NCBI RefSeq assembly: GCF_963678635.1
Contig: NC_087064.1
Coordinates: 6,974,971-7,038,970 of the forward strand
DNA: 64,000 nt
Direction of reading: 5' to 3'
From: Symsagittifera roscoffensis
Taxonomy: Eukaryota > Xenacoelomorpha > Acoela > Convolutidae
The translations under genes and the position numbers were made by a program. The notes beneath the pieces were generated by a model. The model had not been told where the DNA came from. It searched no databases and worked only from the letters and a program-made list of their open reading frames with translations. Shown here in pieces: positions 10,401 to 21,373 of this stretch; positions within the stretch are counted from its first letter, which is position 1; each line of letters begins with the position of its first letter.

Positions 10401-12383
10401 AAAATATAACAAGGATAGCCGTTGCTGTGCAAGTAGCAAAGAATGTTCTGACCTCATGCATTAAAAAACTACAAAGAGTTTTTTTTCTTCAAAGTAGTGT
10501 CGTTTTTAGTGCGTGTTGCAATTAGAGAACTCATCAAAAGTTAGTGAATCAGTCACAAGAGACAAATTTTGTCTTACGAAAAGATTGACAAACAAAAAAT
10601 CGTAAAATGAAAAATTTTTTGATGTTTTGCTAATTATTTAAAAATTTTTTGAAATTTTTTTTTGTTGCCAACATTGAAGCGCTATAAAAACTTCCAAAAC
10701 TATATTTTTGTAATAAAATTAAATTTTCTTATTCTAAAAGCGTAAATAAAAGTTAAGTTTTTTATTACGTTCACTTGCTGGAAATTGAAAGAAATTCAGA
10801 AGTTTTAAACGCGTTCTCTCAACACTGTGATAAATTTGTTCGAATTACCGCTGAAAAGACTTTAATTTGATATATCACTCCATCAGTTATGATGATTATT
10901 TGTGGTTCATGATTTATTTTTCCTTTTTCATTGGTCGGAACAAAAAGTACAGGCAAAACTCCACGAAAAAAGTCCGCCCTGTGAGATGTTTAAGTATTGG
11001 TGTGGATCTTTTTTGCTATACGGCCCAAATTTGGTGCTTTTGTTATTTTGAAAATGGCATCACAAATCTCAGATCTGATTGGATGAAATAAAGCTCAATG
11101 GGGCGATTTGGCAATTTCGAGCCCTATAACAGGCAAGACCTTTAATGGTGTGCCAACAACTTGTAAACCCGTCAGTTTAATAAAACAGGGTATGTCGTCT
11201 AGCTGTATATACCAATTCAGCTCGTTAAATTATGACTCATTTTGTTTGGCTCTGTGCAGTCTATTCGCTGTATTGCTAGTTCTTGATGACAAGTAAGGGG
11301 CTACTAGTATGCGCGCTGGTCTGAAGGCGCGAAAATTATCAACCAATCAACGCATTTTAAACTGTCCAAAACGGTTGCTTGTATCCAGGGACGGATCTGG
11401 GATGTTCTCGAGGGGAAGAGGGGGTGGTATGATTTTCACAAAAATTTTTGTCAACTTTTTTTTTATTTTTTATTTAGGTCGACCAAATTTATTTTTCGAG
11501 CTCTCCCAAATCAATCAAAAGACTCTGTTTTGGCTTTTTGGCCAAATGATTTGCGCCGTCGGCAAAATTTTTAAAAAACAGGCCAAAAAGCTATTCTTTG
11601 CTATTTTTGGACAATTGACCTTTGCTATTTTTGGACAATGCGAGGGAAGAGAGAGTGTGTTTAAGAGTGACCAGTCATCAGGAGGAGCAGGACAAGCGGA
11701 TCTGGAGCAAGAAGAGTCAGGACGGGCCGGTGGTGGGGTCCCAGCCGGGCGGGGTGCCTCTCAGCTCCACGGGGGGCTGCATGATGAGTGGCAAATATAT
11801 CGGCAGGCGAGTCTTAACACCAATTTTTGAGAAGTAGAAAAACAATTGCACAATTACTTACGTAGTTTTTTATTTAGTTTGTTGTAAAACAAATTTTGGG
11901 TTGCGAAATGATGCGACAACAGGTTGTGAAACAAGCTAAAACTTACAATGATTTTCCATTCAAGGTATATAAAAAAAACAAAAAAAAATAAAAAACGTTT
12001 CATATCCAATTACCAAATTTATTGCTTTCAACAAGTCTTTGTAATATGGATACATTTTCTGCATTGCTTCTGTTCGTTTTGCTACTGCAGTTTTTGTCTG
12101 CACAAAACTTTGTTTCAAATTGAGAGGTCAAAGGTCAGAGTTCGTATCGATTGCGTGTTTATCATATTGCAGAGTGGTGGATGATGAGCGGGAAGATGTT
12201 ATGGAGGAAAACATGGAGCAGGTGGCGGGCATAGTGACCAATCTGAAACACATGGCACTGGACATGGGTAGCGAGATTGACAATCAGAACCGACAGCTTG
12301 ACAGAATCAAAGACAAGGCCAACTCCAACCAGCAGCGAGTGTCCGATGCCAACAAGCGCGCCACCAAAATACTCGGAAAATGA
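2298..12383 (+). CDS. SNAP25-like: SNAP-25-type Qbc-SNARE, seven coding exons
   Basis: A t-SNARE that supplies two helices to the four-helix complex driving vesicle fusion at the plasma membrane. Exons: 2298-2462, 3197-3238, 4787-4835, 5275-5396, 8024-8076, 11666-11806, 12173-12383; these total 783 nt, or 260 residues plus stop, against about 206 in vertebrate SNAP-25. Exons 2-4 encode the first SNARE motif ([25 protein letters not shown]) and the membrane-anchoring cysteines in KCCGLF, only two where SNAP-25 has four. Exon 7 encodes the second SNARE motif ([32 protein letters not shown]). Both zero-layer glutamine contexts are kept. Oddities: a Lys/Glu-rich N-terminal extension of about 55 residues, and GC-AG introns after exons 3 and 6. 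The end of exon 4 could instead be 5392, but 5396 is the choice that keeps frame. Exons 5 and 6 (the linker) are the least certain. Confidence 0.9.
2490..2836 (+). mobile_element. old, diverged copy of the Helentron-like 540-bp repeat (SNAP-25 intron 1)
   Basis: It starts with CTCCGACTTTCG, as the intact copies at 13331 and 50961 do with GTTCCGACTTTCG. It ends with GGAATATTCAAGGCCTCGC and a TACGAGTAGTTTTGTT tail, matching the 3' end of those copies. In between, a gap-rich match runs through the segment with GTAAATTTATGGGTT and AATTTGGCCAATTTGAGA. It is shorter and heavily mutated, so it is an old relic. Confidence 0.6.
3335..3540. repeat. 206-bp foldback with 14-bp perfect inverted arms
   Basis: TCTCCCCCACATTT at 3335-3348 is exactly inverted as AAATGTGGGGGAGA at 3527-3540. 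The sequence between is AT-rich. The arms are GC-rich in an AT-rich intron, so chance pairing is unlikely. It could be a small MITE; no target duplication was identified. It lies in SNAP-25 intron 2, close to the 3' end of the minus-strand U6 gene. Confidence 0.45.
3645..3751 (-). ncRNA. U6: U6 spliceosomal snRNA
   Basis: The minus strand reads GTGCTAGCTTCGGCAGCACA (5' stem-loop), then the ACAGAGAAGATTAGC region holding the ACAGAGA box and AGC triad. The internal stem-loop region CCCCTGCGCAAGGATGACACGC follows, and it ends in a T run, the RNA polymerase III terminator. Length, about 107 nt, is normal. The one visible departure from the usual metazoan sequence, AAAATCGTG for AAATTCGTG, is shared with the second copy. 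It sits inside SNAP-25 intron 2, transcribed against the host gene. Confidence 0.95.
3752..3803 (-). promoter_or_regulatory. U6 upstream promoter block (PSE-like), copy 1
   Basis: Read on the minus strand, bases -52 to -35 are CAGATCGAATTCTCACGA and -19 to -1 are GTTCGGAGTGTTGTCAGTC. Both blocks recur at the same distance upstream of the other U6 gene. The distal block is where a proximal sequence element is expected. The -30 region reads GATCAAAT, not a canonical TATA box. Confidence 0.65.
4348..4399 (+). promoter_or_regulatory. U6 upstream promoter block (PSE-like), copy 2
   Basis: CAGATCGAATCATCACGA at -52 to -35 and GTTCGGAGTGTTGTCAGTC at -19 to -1 match the other U6 gene. The segment between is less conserved (GACCAAAT near -30). 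No TATA box is visible. Two copies in opposite orientation keep the same spacing, which suggests selection or a recent inverted duplication. Confidence 0.65.
4400..4506 (+). ncRNA. U6: U6 spliceosomal snRNA
   Basis: It starts GTGCTAGCTTCGGCAGCACA and contains the ACAGAGA box, the AGC triad and the internal stem-loop region. It ends GCGTTCCATATTTTT with a T5 terminator. It appears identical to the minus-strand gene over the RNA itself. The two genes are head to head, 648 bases apart, within SNAP-25 intron 2, and both have an intact 5' stem-loop and terminator, as functional genes do. Confidence 0.95.
5090..5215 (+). repeat. degenerate array of a TTTCTAGGGACCTTTTTT-like word
   Basis: The phrase TTTCTAGGG followed by a C/T-rich run recurs about five times with irregular spacing just upstream of SNAP-25 exon 4. 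Copies differ by substitutions and indels. Open frames here are by-products of the repeat. Confidence 0.6.
6232..6480 (+). repeat. degenerate array of GGTCGAGAAAGTCGAAACAT
   Basis: GTCGA(G)A(A)AGTCGAAACAT recurs about eight times with variable spacers, for example near 6235, 6270, 6350, 6420 and 6450. It lies in SNAP-25 intron 4. The same GTCGA-rich wording reappears near 60540-60590. Confidence 0.65.
10031..10150 (+). repeat. 30-bp minisatellite, three near-perfect copies plus degenerate edges
   Basis: A unit starting GTCGACTTTGGTCAACTGTA and ending CTTGATTCTG repeats three times almost without change, then degrades into GACAACTTTGCTTGACCCTG and GTCGAATTCG. Because 30 is divisible by three, it creates a repetitive open frame on each strand. 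Neither looks like a gene. It is in SNAP-25 intron 5. Confidence 0.85.
10408..10930 (+). repeat. interspersed repeat family R1, copy A
   Basis: A 5' landmark GCTGTGCAAGTAGCA, a middle landmark AGTGTCGTTTTTAGT and a 3' landmark GATGATTATTTGTGGT occur in the same order and similar spacing at 20145-20720. Between landmarks the copies are alignable but diverged. No coding capacity or terminal structure was recognised. Confidence 0.6.
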
Positions 12384-12477
12384 CCCCTCCTCTCTCTCAT
12401 TCCCTTCCCACTCCCCCCATCCCTAGGGACAACGGACACACCACAAGAGACAGAGAGGTCACGTGATAAAGCGAAAC

Positions 12478-12483
12478 AATAAA
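12478..12483 (+). promoter_or_regulatory. polyadenylation signal of the SNAP-25-like gene
   Basis: AATAAA 95 bases after the TGA stop, following a C/T-rich 3' UTR. It is the first such hexamer after the stop and is followed by T-rich sequence. Confidence 0.7.
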
Positions 12484-12499
12484 CTATTTTTGGAACCAA

Positions 12500-13064
12500 T
12501 GCCAGTTAAAGTGTTCGAAAGCAGAGTTTTCATGCTCAATCAGAGCTAAATTTGTCTGAGGTAAAAAAAATGCACCAAATTACCACATAAATTGCGCTTC
12601 TATGAAGTTCATTGCAATAAAATTGCAGTTGTTTAAATTCAAATCAAGACTTCTAGCAAAACGGTTTGAAGTTAATGTTCTCTCTAAATTTTTGATGACG
12701 TGTTAAAATTGTACAAATAATAATAAGTTTGTTTGTATTATTTAATATTCATTTAAAAAAAAAACAATTGAAATATAATGCGTTGATTTTTTAATATGAT
12801 AAATTGGACTGCCTTTGTTTAATGAAAAATTCAGTTAATTCTTTTTGTTTTTCTTAATGCCCTTAAATACCCGATTCGAAGTACAATAGATTTTGTCCTA
12901 TTACCACTAATTATAATGACTCAATCAAAACTAAATAATTAATTGGAGAGTTTTTAGATAAAAACTTGAAAAACTGACTGCCTCGATAAACCAGTTTTTA
13001 TTTTTTTTCATGTAAATAAAAGAAATGAAAAGAGTTTTTTAGTTGTAATTACGCATGAAAAGCT
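12500..13064. other. non-coding AT-rich spacer
   Basis: No coding exon, RNA gene or repeat structure could be supported on either strand between the SNAP-25 3' UTR and the MITE. Confidence 0.5.
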
Positions 13065-13204
13065 TAGTGTGATAGTTCGATGCAATTTTTTTTCAAGCTA
13101 AGTCGCTAATAGAAGCGCTAATTTTGTTTCACTTTTGCTAATAAGACTATGCTACATTTTGGTCTTTCTTAAAGCATCACAAGTTGCATCGAACTATCAC
13201 ACTA
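13065..13204. mobile_element. 140-bp MITE with 19-bp perfect inverted repeats and TA flanks
   Basis: GTGTGATAGTTCGATGCAA at 13067-13085 is exactly inverted at 13184-13202. Each arm is flanked outside by TA, fitting a Tc1/mariner-type target duplication. The interior has no coding capacity. Superfamily assignment rests only on the TA and the small size. Confidence 0.7.
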
Positions 13205-13330
13205 CGCTCTGCGAACTAATAAACTTTTTCCATTTGCTTTGATATTTCAGTAATAATATGTTAACACAGTCGATGTTTTCTTAATTTATCAAATGAACTG
13301 AAAAAGAACTATATGTTTCACATTACATTA

Positions 13331-13878
13331 TTGTTCCAACTTTCGATACGAAAGTAACGGAATATTTGTGCTCGGGGTGGGTTTTTTTTTTCTTCAGACA
13401 AATTTTGACTTTTTAACTAGCCATTTTTGACGGAATTTTTTTTATATCATTCGAAAGCTATTGTTGTCCTGAGCTTAAATTTGAAAAGATATTTCACCTG
13501 TGATCATTTTTTGTAAAGTTATGAGGGTTTAAAGATTGCCATTTTGGCCATTCTGACCAATTTGGGACAATTAGCGCGCGACATAATTCGCGCTATTAAC
13601 GCGTAAGCGGAGATTTAATCCGTCTTTTAAATCGTTCCAAATTGGTTGAACGAAGCTTATTTGCCATAATTGATTTGTTACAAGGAACGAAATCTATCTT
13701 TTTATACTTTATATGGCGTGTGGGGGGATGATTTTCAAAAAAATTTTAAAATTTTAGAAAAAAAAATTTTCATTTTATATTATTTCATTTAATTTTTTTA
13801 TGTTATTACTGCTGCTCCATAAACCTCAAAAGGCAGTCGGAACATTCAGGGCTTCGCCCTGATACGAGCAGTCTTGTT
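13331..13878 (+). mobile_element. Helentron-like non-autonomous element (HINE-type), full-length copy 1
   Basis: About 548 bp. The 5' end is TGTTCCGACTTTCGATACG with a perfect hairpin CTTTCG-ATA-CGAAAG. The 3' end has a strong hairpin TCAGGGC-TTC-GCCCTGA followed by TACGAGCAGTCTTGT. A subterminal inverted pair, GTTCCGACT at the left and AGTCGGAAC at the right, is present or nearly so. No ORF. It is flanked by T on both sides without target duplication. A near-identical copy is at 50961-51500. Landmarks fit Helentron-associated elements; no Rep-helicase partner is in the window. Confidence 0.7.
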
Positions 13879-16800
13879 ATAATTAAAATTTGCCTTTATA
13901 ATATTTTGCGAAATGTTATAAGTACATAAATAAAACACAATTTAAATTTTATACTTTTAAATTTGTTACAAACAATTTTAGTTTGGTTGCCTTTAGCTGA
14001 TTACATTCCAAATTATTGCATGTAAAACTTTTGTTATTGTAAAATTTAAAAATTCTTTTGCCTCTTGTCTTTGGTTTTTTTAAGTGTCACTTACACAAGT
14101 CTGTAGTGTAGCCAACTGGAAAACATGGATGTCCGATTACTTTTGATTAACTCGCGATCGGGGTCTTTTATTTTGCAAAACTCATTTTTTGTTCCTTGTT
14201 GAACCTTTTGAAGCGCTAAATTGTGGCACTTGTTGGCTTGTGTTTCGAAAACGCAGCTTTGCCTTGTTGTATATTTTTAATCTGTTATTATAAACCTTTA
14301 AAAAATTTTAAACTGGAACATTAAAAGCGACATTGATCAAAAGTAGTAAGAGTATAAATAATTGAAGCCAATTGGTTCCAAAAACTCTTTGGTAATTTTT
14401 TTAAAACTTCAGTTATTGTTTTGCAATAAGCAAAGCAAAAAAAGACAGCAATAACATAAGAGCAAAGGCAGACATAAGAGCAGAGCCGAACTGCCCCCTG
14501 GCTGCCCCCTAATTTAAAATTTTATGTAAACTTAAAAAAACTAAAATTTTTAAATGAATTATTTGGAAAAATGTATGTTCATTTTTTGAGATTCGAAACC
14601 TGTATTCAAATAAAAAAACTCAGCCAATCGATTATTGGAAGAGAGTAATGAACGCAAGTAAATATTCAAAAACACTGATTTTGTTGAAAACATCTCAACT
14701 TTTGAATTGCAAAGAAAAAATATATGCCCATTAAGCTTTTGAATTTCTAGAACAATTTATGATTGGCAAGTTTTTGATAAAATGAACCGAACTTGAGAAA
14801 ATTGGACCAGTAGGTAAACTTTTTATTCCGCTGGAAAATCTTGAAAATAAATTACACCCTCGAAACTAGAAATCGTTCATATTTTTTGGCGCCATTTCCA
14901 CGTTCGTATTTCGAGATTGCTGTTTACGTCACTTTCACCAAATGAATTTTAATTGAATTCAGCAAGCGCATTATACCTAGGTGCATCAATATGTTAAGAT
15001 TTTTTCCTGAAAAAAAAAACAAAAAATCAGCAAGACCTTTAAAAGAGTCTTCACTACGTTCATTACTCTTAAAGAAGGTTCATTGTTCCAATTTCCTGAA
15101 GAATTGACAGAAAACTGATGCTTGTTCAACTGCTTGCACTAAATGTAAGACAAAATTCAAAGTTTCGCGCGAAGTAAGCGTCCCATGTTGGAAAAATGTT
15201 AATCTGCTAAGCATTATAGTTTTACAAAAATAATTCGCTGATAAAATTTCTTTTTAATTTTGAGCTCAAGGCGTCAAAATCTTTCAGACAGTTTAAGCAA
15301 AACGATTCAAAAGGAATCACCCCAGCACATAATTATCATCAAACTAATGCAAATCATTTTTTTTTGTTTTGACTCTATAAGTCCTATTTGTTTTTCATAG
15401 TTTAACAAAGAGACAAAATCTAAGCCGACTTATTTTTTTTGATTTCCAGAAAGTTAAATTGATCATTGAACATTTATAGAACCAAACTTTACAACAAAAC
15501 TGCTCTTATATCAGGTCAAAGCTCAAAGCTCTGAACTCTCACACTGCCCCTTATTTGGCAATGAATAGTTAATGACAAAAAAGTATTGCAGACTCATAAA
15601 TTTCGGACAATATTAAACATAAATTGTAAGATTTCGAGCAGTAAGAAGTTGATAGACCAATTAGGTTGCGTCATTTTGAACAATTGAGCAGCTTACGATG
15701 GTTCGCCACGCACAAGTATATTTTGTACAGTCAAAGCAACATAAATAAAGTCTCGAATTCAAAGCATAGCTAATTTGGCAACTTTCAAACCCCAAAAATT
15801 TACAAGATTTAATCAAAGATGAACTCAGGGAGTAGATTTCGTCAATGGAGTATAAAAAACTGGTGAAACTATTATTCGATCGCTGAAATTCGACCGAAGG
15901 AAAAAACTCAAGCTAAAATACTCAGCATTTCTTCAAAAAACGCAACAACAACAAAAAAGCAGAAATTAAAATAAGGTTTTTCGACCTATTGAAATTATAG
16001 TTTTTTTTGGTTCGATAAATATTGAAAATGAATAACTAAAATCTAGAGACAGATTTAGATTGCAACATTTCGTTTGCTTTTTGTTTTTCTTCTTGTTCTT
16101 TGATATAGAGAGCTTGTCTCTTGATTACAATGGCAATTTTCTATCGGTGTGGTCTACATCAGTACTTTTTTCAGCTTATTACAACAGAAACTCATTGAAG
16201 TTTGCGACTTGATTTACAAAAAAAATGAAATTTAATAAGATCTAATTTTAAAAAGAATCTCAGCCCAGTAATTTTTTGTTGCAAACACTTGCGTGCTGAA
16301 AACTTTCAGTCATTTGACAGAAAATAATCAAAACCAAGAAAAATTAATTGAAGCTAAACGCAAGATATGGGACAAAAAGAAAAAATGGCAAAGTGGTTAA
16401 ATCCCCACCTTATTTCAATGACAAATTACTTTTTCATGGCCCCTCTTTGAAGATAAATTTGGACTTGTCAGTCAAATTGGCTCACGTAAAGTAAATTAAA
16501 GCCGAAATGAATTACTGATTGTTAAATTTAGCATCAACTGATACTTGAGAAAAAAGCCTTGATATCTATGCAGACTAAATTTTAGGATAAGATTGTGGGC
16601 CATAAAACTGTATTATTTTATCTTGACTTTCAAAAAAGGCTTGAACATGCAAATTTTGCACTCAAACTTGCAGTTAGCAGAAATTATTTTACAATTCTCA
16701 AAAATGTTGGCAAAATTTGAGATCAAAAAACGAGAAACTTTTATTTCTATCAGTGTACTAGAAAAAACTGGATAATTTTTGTTTTTCAGCACAGCGAAGA

Positions 16801-17705
16801 GTTGCTTCACGCAGCCGACATTTATGGCAGTAAAAAGAACAAAATTTATGACTAATTGAATTTATTTTTAGGCTTGCACGTGGTCTGCGCAAACTTGAGA
16901 CGCTAAATTTTTACATAGGTTTTTTCTGGATTTTTTTTGTTATTTCATTGAACCTTTTTTTTCAGTGGAGCTATGCAAGTTTGAAGAATACCAAATTGGC
17001 CAATTTGTAATAAATATTAGTAGTTCCAGTATTCCATAAACGTCTAGCGTTGGCGTTGAGTTGTTTTAGCGTTAAATCACTCCCAATTAGGATGAAGCCA
17101 GCTAATTGATTCAAATACTTCTCGTTAAGATGAATTTTTGTCTCCTCAAGAGTGGATAATTTTCAAGACTTTTTTTTCAAAATAATTTGAGTGAAAAACC
17201 CCAAAATGCTTTGGCAAAAAAAAAGTTTTTCAAAATCTATAAAAAGATAGGTTAAATCAGAGCTGGACCTTCTTTAAAAATACTATTCTAAATAAAGTGT
17301 ATCAGATTAGCCGTCATTGTTTTCAACATTTTGCAATCGACTGGAAAAACATCTTCACAGCAAATTTACAGTTACTCCTCTAAACACCACAAATATGATG
17401 TTCTTTTGCATAGAAATTAATGATGCGGTTGCGGTTGCGATTGACAACATTAAAAAAATTTTTTTGAGACCAATAAAAAGACAAGCTACATATCTTTTTT
17501 CTATCGCTTTGCGTAGAAATTGTGTTATTCGAACAATTGAATGAGCATTTGAATGATTTTTGCAAAACCCAAATAGTTTTCGGGTCGAAAAACGTTCTGA
17601 TGATTGATGAAACTGGTCTTTTTTTAAACATTTCATATCTGAGCTTGATAGAAGAGATGACTATTTTAATAGAATGACCAGTTTCATTAATCATCACAAC
17701 TTCAC
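13879..17705. other. non-coding AT-rich region
   Basis: About 3.8 kb in which no exon, RNA gene, LTR or inverted-repeat element could be supported. Homopolymer runs are frequent. Open frames are short and lack coding bias. Confidence 0.5.
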
Positions 17706-18637
17706 GGGTTGACCTCCATACACCGAAAAATCCTACAATTCATACAACCTTATCATACAATTCCATACAACAAAAATCATTATCATACAATTCCATACAT
17801 CAAGTGTATGGAGAAAATGCTTGTCATACAATTTTCATACATCTTCGAAAAATAATAGAAACAAAATTAAGCCATTTCTGCGGTTTTTTGAGAGCAGTTG
17901 AACAGACTGAAGACAAAAAAACTGATTTTAATTTTTTTTTTGAAAAAAATGCTTACCATACAATTTCCATATACGACACAAAAGTTATTTTAAAAATTTG
18001 CCCCAAAGTTTTTTTTCAAGCGCAAACCGACTTTGTACGCAAGCAAACATTTTCCGAAAGAATTTTTTTGCATGCAAAATTTAATTTTTTGTGTGCATAA
18101 ACTAGTCCTGGATACAATAATATTCGCATTTTTCTTTTCACTTAATTTTTTTTTCAAAAACGCTGAAAATTTTTATTTTTTTGTATGGCGTGTTTATGTA
18201 TGCCCTGATCAATGTCTGATAATTTGCAAATTCACAAATTTAAAATAATCATCATTGAAAAAATTTGCCAAAACAAAAAGTTTGTTACTTTTGTTATATC
18301 ATTTGTGAAAGACAACTCGAAGACAATTCAGGTTGTTTTCTATGCATTGTAAATGGAAGGCCGTCCAACCTTTGGTGCTTTGAGTAACCAAGGTCTTTGT
18401 CACTTGTGCTCGGTTGCAAACACAACCAAAAAAATGTCAGAAAATAAATTTACGAACAAAAAACAACTTTTTGGTTTATGGAGAAAGTACCTATCATACA
18501 ATTTCCATTTATGGGAAAACGCTTATCATAGAGTTTTCATACAATTTTTCTGTACGTATGGAATTGCATGAAATTGTATGAAAAGAAATTTCCCATTTAT
18601 GAGAATTGTATGGTAAGCGTTTTTGGTCAACCCGGGT
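17706..18637. mobile_element. non-autonomous TIR element, CGGGTTGACC family, copy 1
   Basis: CGGGTTGACC at the left is inverted as GGTCAACCCG at the right, about 930 bp apart. Inside each end the word CATACAATTCCATAC, or its inverse, recurs many times with small changes, giving long imperfect inverted ends. No transposase frame. A second, shorter relative with the same subterminal word lies at 62407-62940. Confidence 0.55.
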
Positions 18638-19754
18638 TTCTTAAACCAAAAATTAATTTGGGTTGGACAAAAATTACTCAAATACTCATTTAATTGTTCG
18701 AACATCAGTTTTTCCAAGTAAAATGATAAGAGGAAAAAATATAAAAAAAATATGGCTTGTCTTTTCTATTAATTTTTATCGTTTTGATAAAAAATACTTA
18801 ACTAAAATCTTATCGCCAGGAAAAAATGTTAGAAACCATATTTTTCAAAATACAGTTTGATCAAAGTACTAGCAATTTTGATAAATGCAAAATTATAACT
18901 GTTTTTGAATTTTCTTCAACCATTTTTTGTTTCAATAACTCGTCTTTGCCTCAACTCAGTCAAAGACTGATTTTATTTTGCAGGGGAAAACTAGCCTGTT
19001 CAGAACAAATGGCTAATCATGCTCTGTTAATAAGAACTAAGTGTTATAATGCTGCGTAGATAAATAATTCATTCACCCCAAAAATTTAAAAGAAAAACTC
19101 TGGATTTAAAATTTTCTTGCCATTTTTAGAGTATTTTTTGCAAGAGACAACCGGAATTTCTAAGAGCTGTTATTCACTTTCTAATTAAATGTTTTGATAG
19201 ATCTTCCTCGTTCAAAGTGAACCGGCATGGGTGCTACTAGATAGGCAAATCTGTCTGTATAGTGTCCCTGACGCAGTGAATTTATTAGTTTTTTCTTATT
19301 TGTACCTGGGACTGAATTCAGTTCTTCTAGTTGTAAAACTGTGTAATTTTGTATGATTTCTATTTTGTTTTTGTCTTTTTGACTCTCGAAGCCGAGTTCC
19401 CCAGAGTTTTCTCACTCGAAATATTGCTGCTATTTTGAACTTCCAACCTCGTTTTTGTCTGAAAATCGAACGTTTGATTGCTCTTTTGCTGATAAATTAA
19501 TAGCCTATTGTAGTCAGTTTTTGAAAAAGTGAGTTAGACAAACAAAAAACGAAAAAGGAATAAACAGTTTAATTGCCAAAAGTTGCAGTTTTTTTGAATT
19601 AGTAGCTTTTGTGTGTTTACAGGTGCATACACGCACCTGCTGAATCGTCACTCTTTTCTTCAAAATGATATTGATTTGCCCAGTGGTCAATAATAGTTTT
19701 CCTTCACAGCAGTTTTCTCATTGACAACAACAAATCAGTATTCACAGCACCATA
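18638..19754. other. non-coding spacer before a candidate signal-peptide exon
   Basis: A slightly GC-richer patch at 19200-19290 gives an ATG-less open frame of about 50 codons, but has no convincing splice sites or family match. A 7-bp-stem hairpin CAGGTGC-ATACAC-GCACCTG lies near 19619. Nothing else was recognised. Confidence 0.4.
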
Positions 19755-19855
19755 ATGTTCGTTTTCCCGGAGCTCATATTTGAAATAGGCAACTTATTGT
19801 TGATATTGTCACAATGGCATCTGACAGTTGCAGAAGTTACCCCCACAGTCCAAAG
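19755..19855 (+). CDS. candidate first coding exon with signal peptide (possibly of the PAN/C-type-lectin gene)
   Basis: ATG at 19755 opens 33 codons with a hydrophobic stretch (NLLLILS) and a possible cleavage region near TVAEVT. It ends AG|GTAGTT, a good donor, in phase 2. The next plus-strand gene exons of a secreted type are the PAN exons at 49915 and 52664. Both begin with one base that would complete an Arg codon (AGG or AGA). If joined, the intron would be about 30 kb and hold both LTR elements. The link is inference from phase and content. An overlapping frame (ATG at 19814) also reaches the same donor. Confidence 0.3.
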
Positions 19856-20144
19856 GTAGTTTTAGTAATTATTGAAATTCAAAACCTTGTCAAACTTTTT
19901 TTTTAGATTTGTCAAAAGTGTTTTCTTCTCTATCTTTTTTTGCAATTTTCCTATTCTTTTTTTTCTTAAAACTACGGCTGAAACTTTTTGGTTGAAAAAA
20001 GCAGGAATTTGAAGCTAATAAATTAAGGATATAAGTGTGGTAAATTGTAGGAGGTCATTTTAAAATCAAATCTCGTCTACTTAAGGACACCAATTTTTCT
20101 AGAGAGAGAATTTTTTTTCTCGGAATCCAAAAAAAATAATAATA

Positions 20145-20720
20145 ATTACAAAGATAGCCGGTCGCTGTGCAAGTAGCACGCACAAAAAAGTTCGACCATA
20201 TTCATAAAAAAAAATAAGAAAAAAAACGTTTCAAAATTTTCATCAAACTAGTGTCGTTTTTAGTTGTGATGTGTTTCGAGCACTATACGATCGCGTAGAG
20301 AATTATTGAATCAGGCATGACCGACAAAATTTGTTTTAAAAAATACTTCAATAAAAACGAGAAAACAAAAATTAAATCTTTTTTCTAAATTATTGTTTGT
20401 GCAAAGTTTTTTTTACTGAGAGTCCATGTCGTCAAACAAGCGATGAAAAAAAACCTGCAAGATTAAATTTTTTGAAAGTAAAATTAAGTTTTGTGAGTTT
20501 GGAAAAGTTTCTTTCCATGTAATGAACGATACTCAAACCAATTTTTTTTCTCGAAATTGAACTTAAAATCAAAAGTTTTAAAAATGTTTTTTTTTTCGAA
20601 AATAGGAGTGTTTTTTGGAAGTTTTTAGATGTCGTTCGAATCACGACGAAAAAGTAATAATATGAATTACCACTCAACTCACTCCGATGATTATTTGTGG
20701 TGGCTGATTTTGCTTGGAAA
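20145..20720 (+). repeat. interspersed repeat family R1, copy B
   Basis: It shares ordered landmarks GCTGTGCAAGTAGCA, AGTGTCGTTTTTAGT and GATGATTATTTGTGGT with copy A at 10408-10930. It is slightly longer through T/A-rich insertions. No coding capacity. Confidence 0.6.
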
Positions 20721-21368
20721 AAAAGAAAAAACCAATACACACCTGAAAACTTACTTCCTACCGTTTTCAATGATCTAAAAAAATAGAAAAATTGCCCTCG
20801 AGTGTTCAGTACAAAAGAATAATTTTTTCCAATGCATTAACACTTTTTCACTCAAAAAAATCAAAAAGTATTGCTGCATGACAAGTGATGTCTTTGAAAC
20901 TGTTCTTCATTTCTTGTCAACAAAAATTATAAAGAATTAAATTAATGATCATTAATTGAAACTTTTAAAATAATGAACAAATGTTTTTCTTCAAGTAAGC
21001 TATGATTTTTTTAAAAAAAGTTGACCGAATTTGTTATTAGCCAGTATACACATTTTTTTGAACTTGTACAGTCTTATTTTTCTTGAAAAACTCTTGTCCC
21101 AAGATATCCGCATGTTAAACAGTGCAATTTTGAGTTTATTTTTTAAATTTGAATATTTTGCTATTTTTGTGTTTACAATATTCCACTCCCATTTACTTCA
21201 ATGAATGTTTTATAGATTTCAGCAGTTGATGTCCTTTTTTCAACCTTTTATCGGTATGTTCTTTTCCATTTTTTTCACCAAACAATTTGATCAATTCAAA
21301 GCATCACGTTTTCTGAATTAGTATAAAATAAATCAATTTCGTATCTCCCACAAGTTTTCAGCTTTTAT
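20721..21368. other. non-coding spacer left of the first LTR element
   Basis: AT-rich, with no supported gene, RNA or repeat. It ends in the TCGAG target site of the LTR element. Confidence 0.5.
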
Positions 21369-21373
21369 TCGAG

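Noticed and set aside
19198-19360. GC-richer open frame of about 50 codons
   Set aside because: No start codon, no good acceptor and donor pair, no recognised family.
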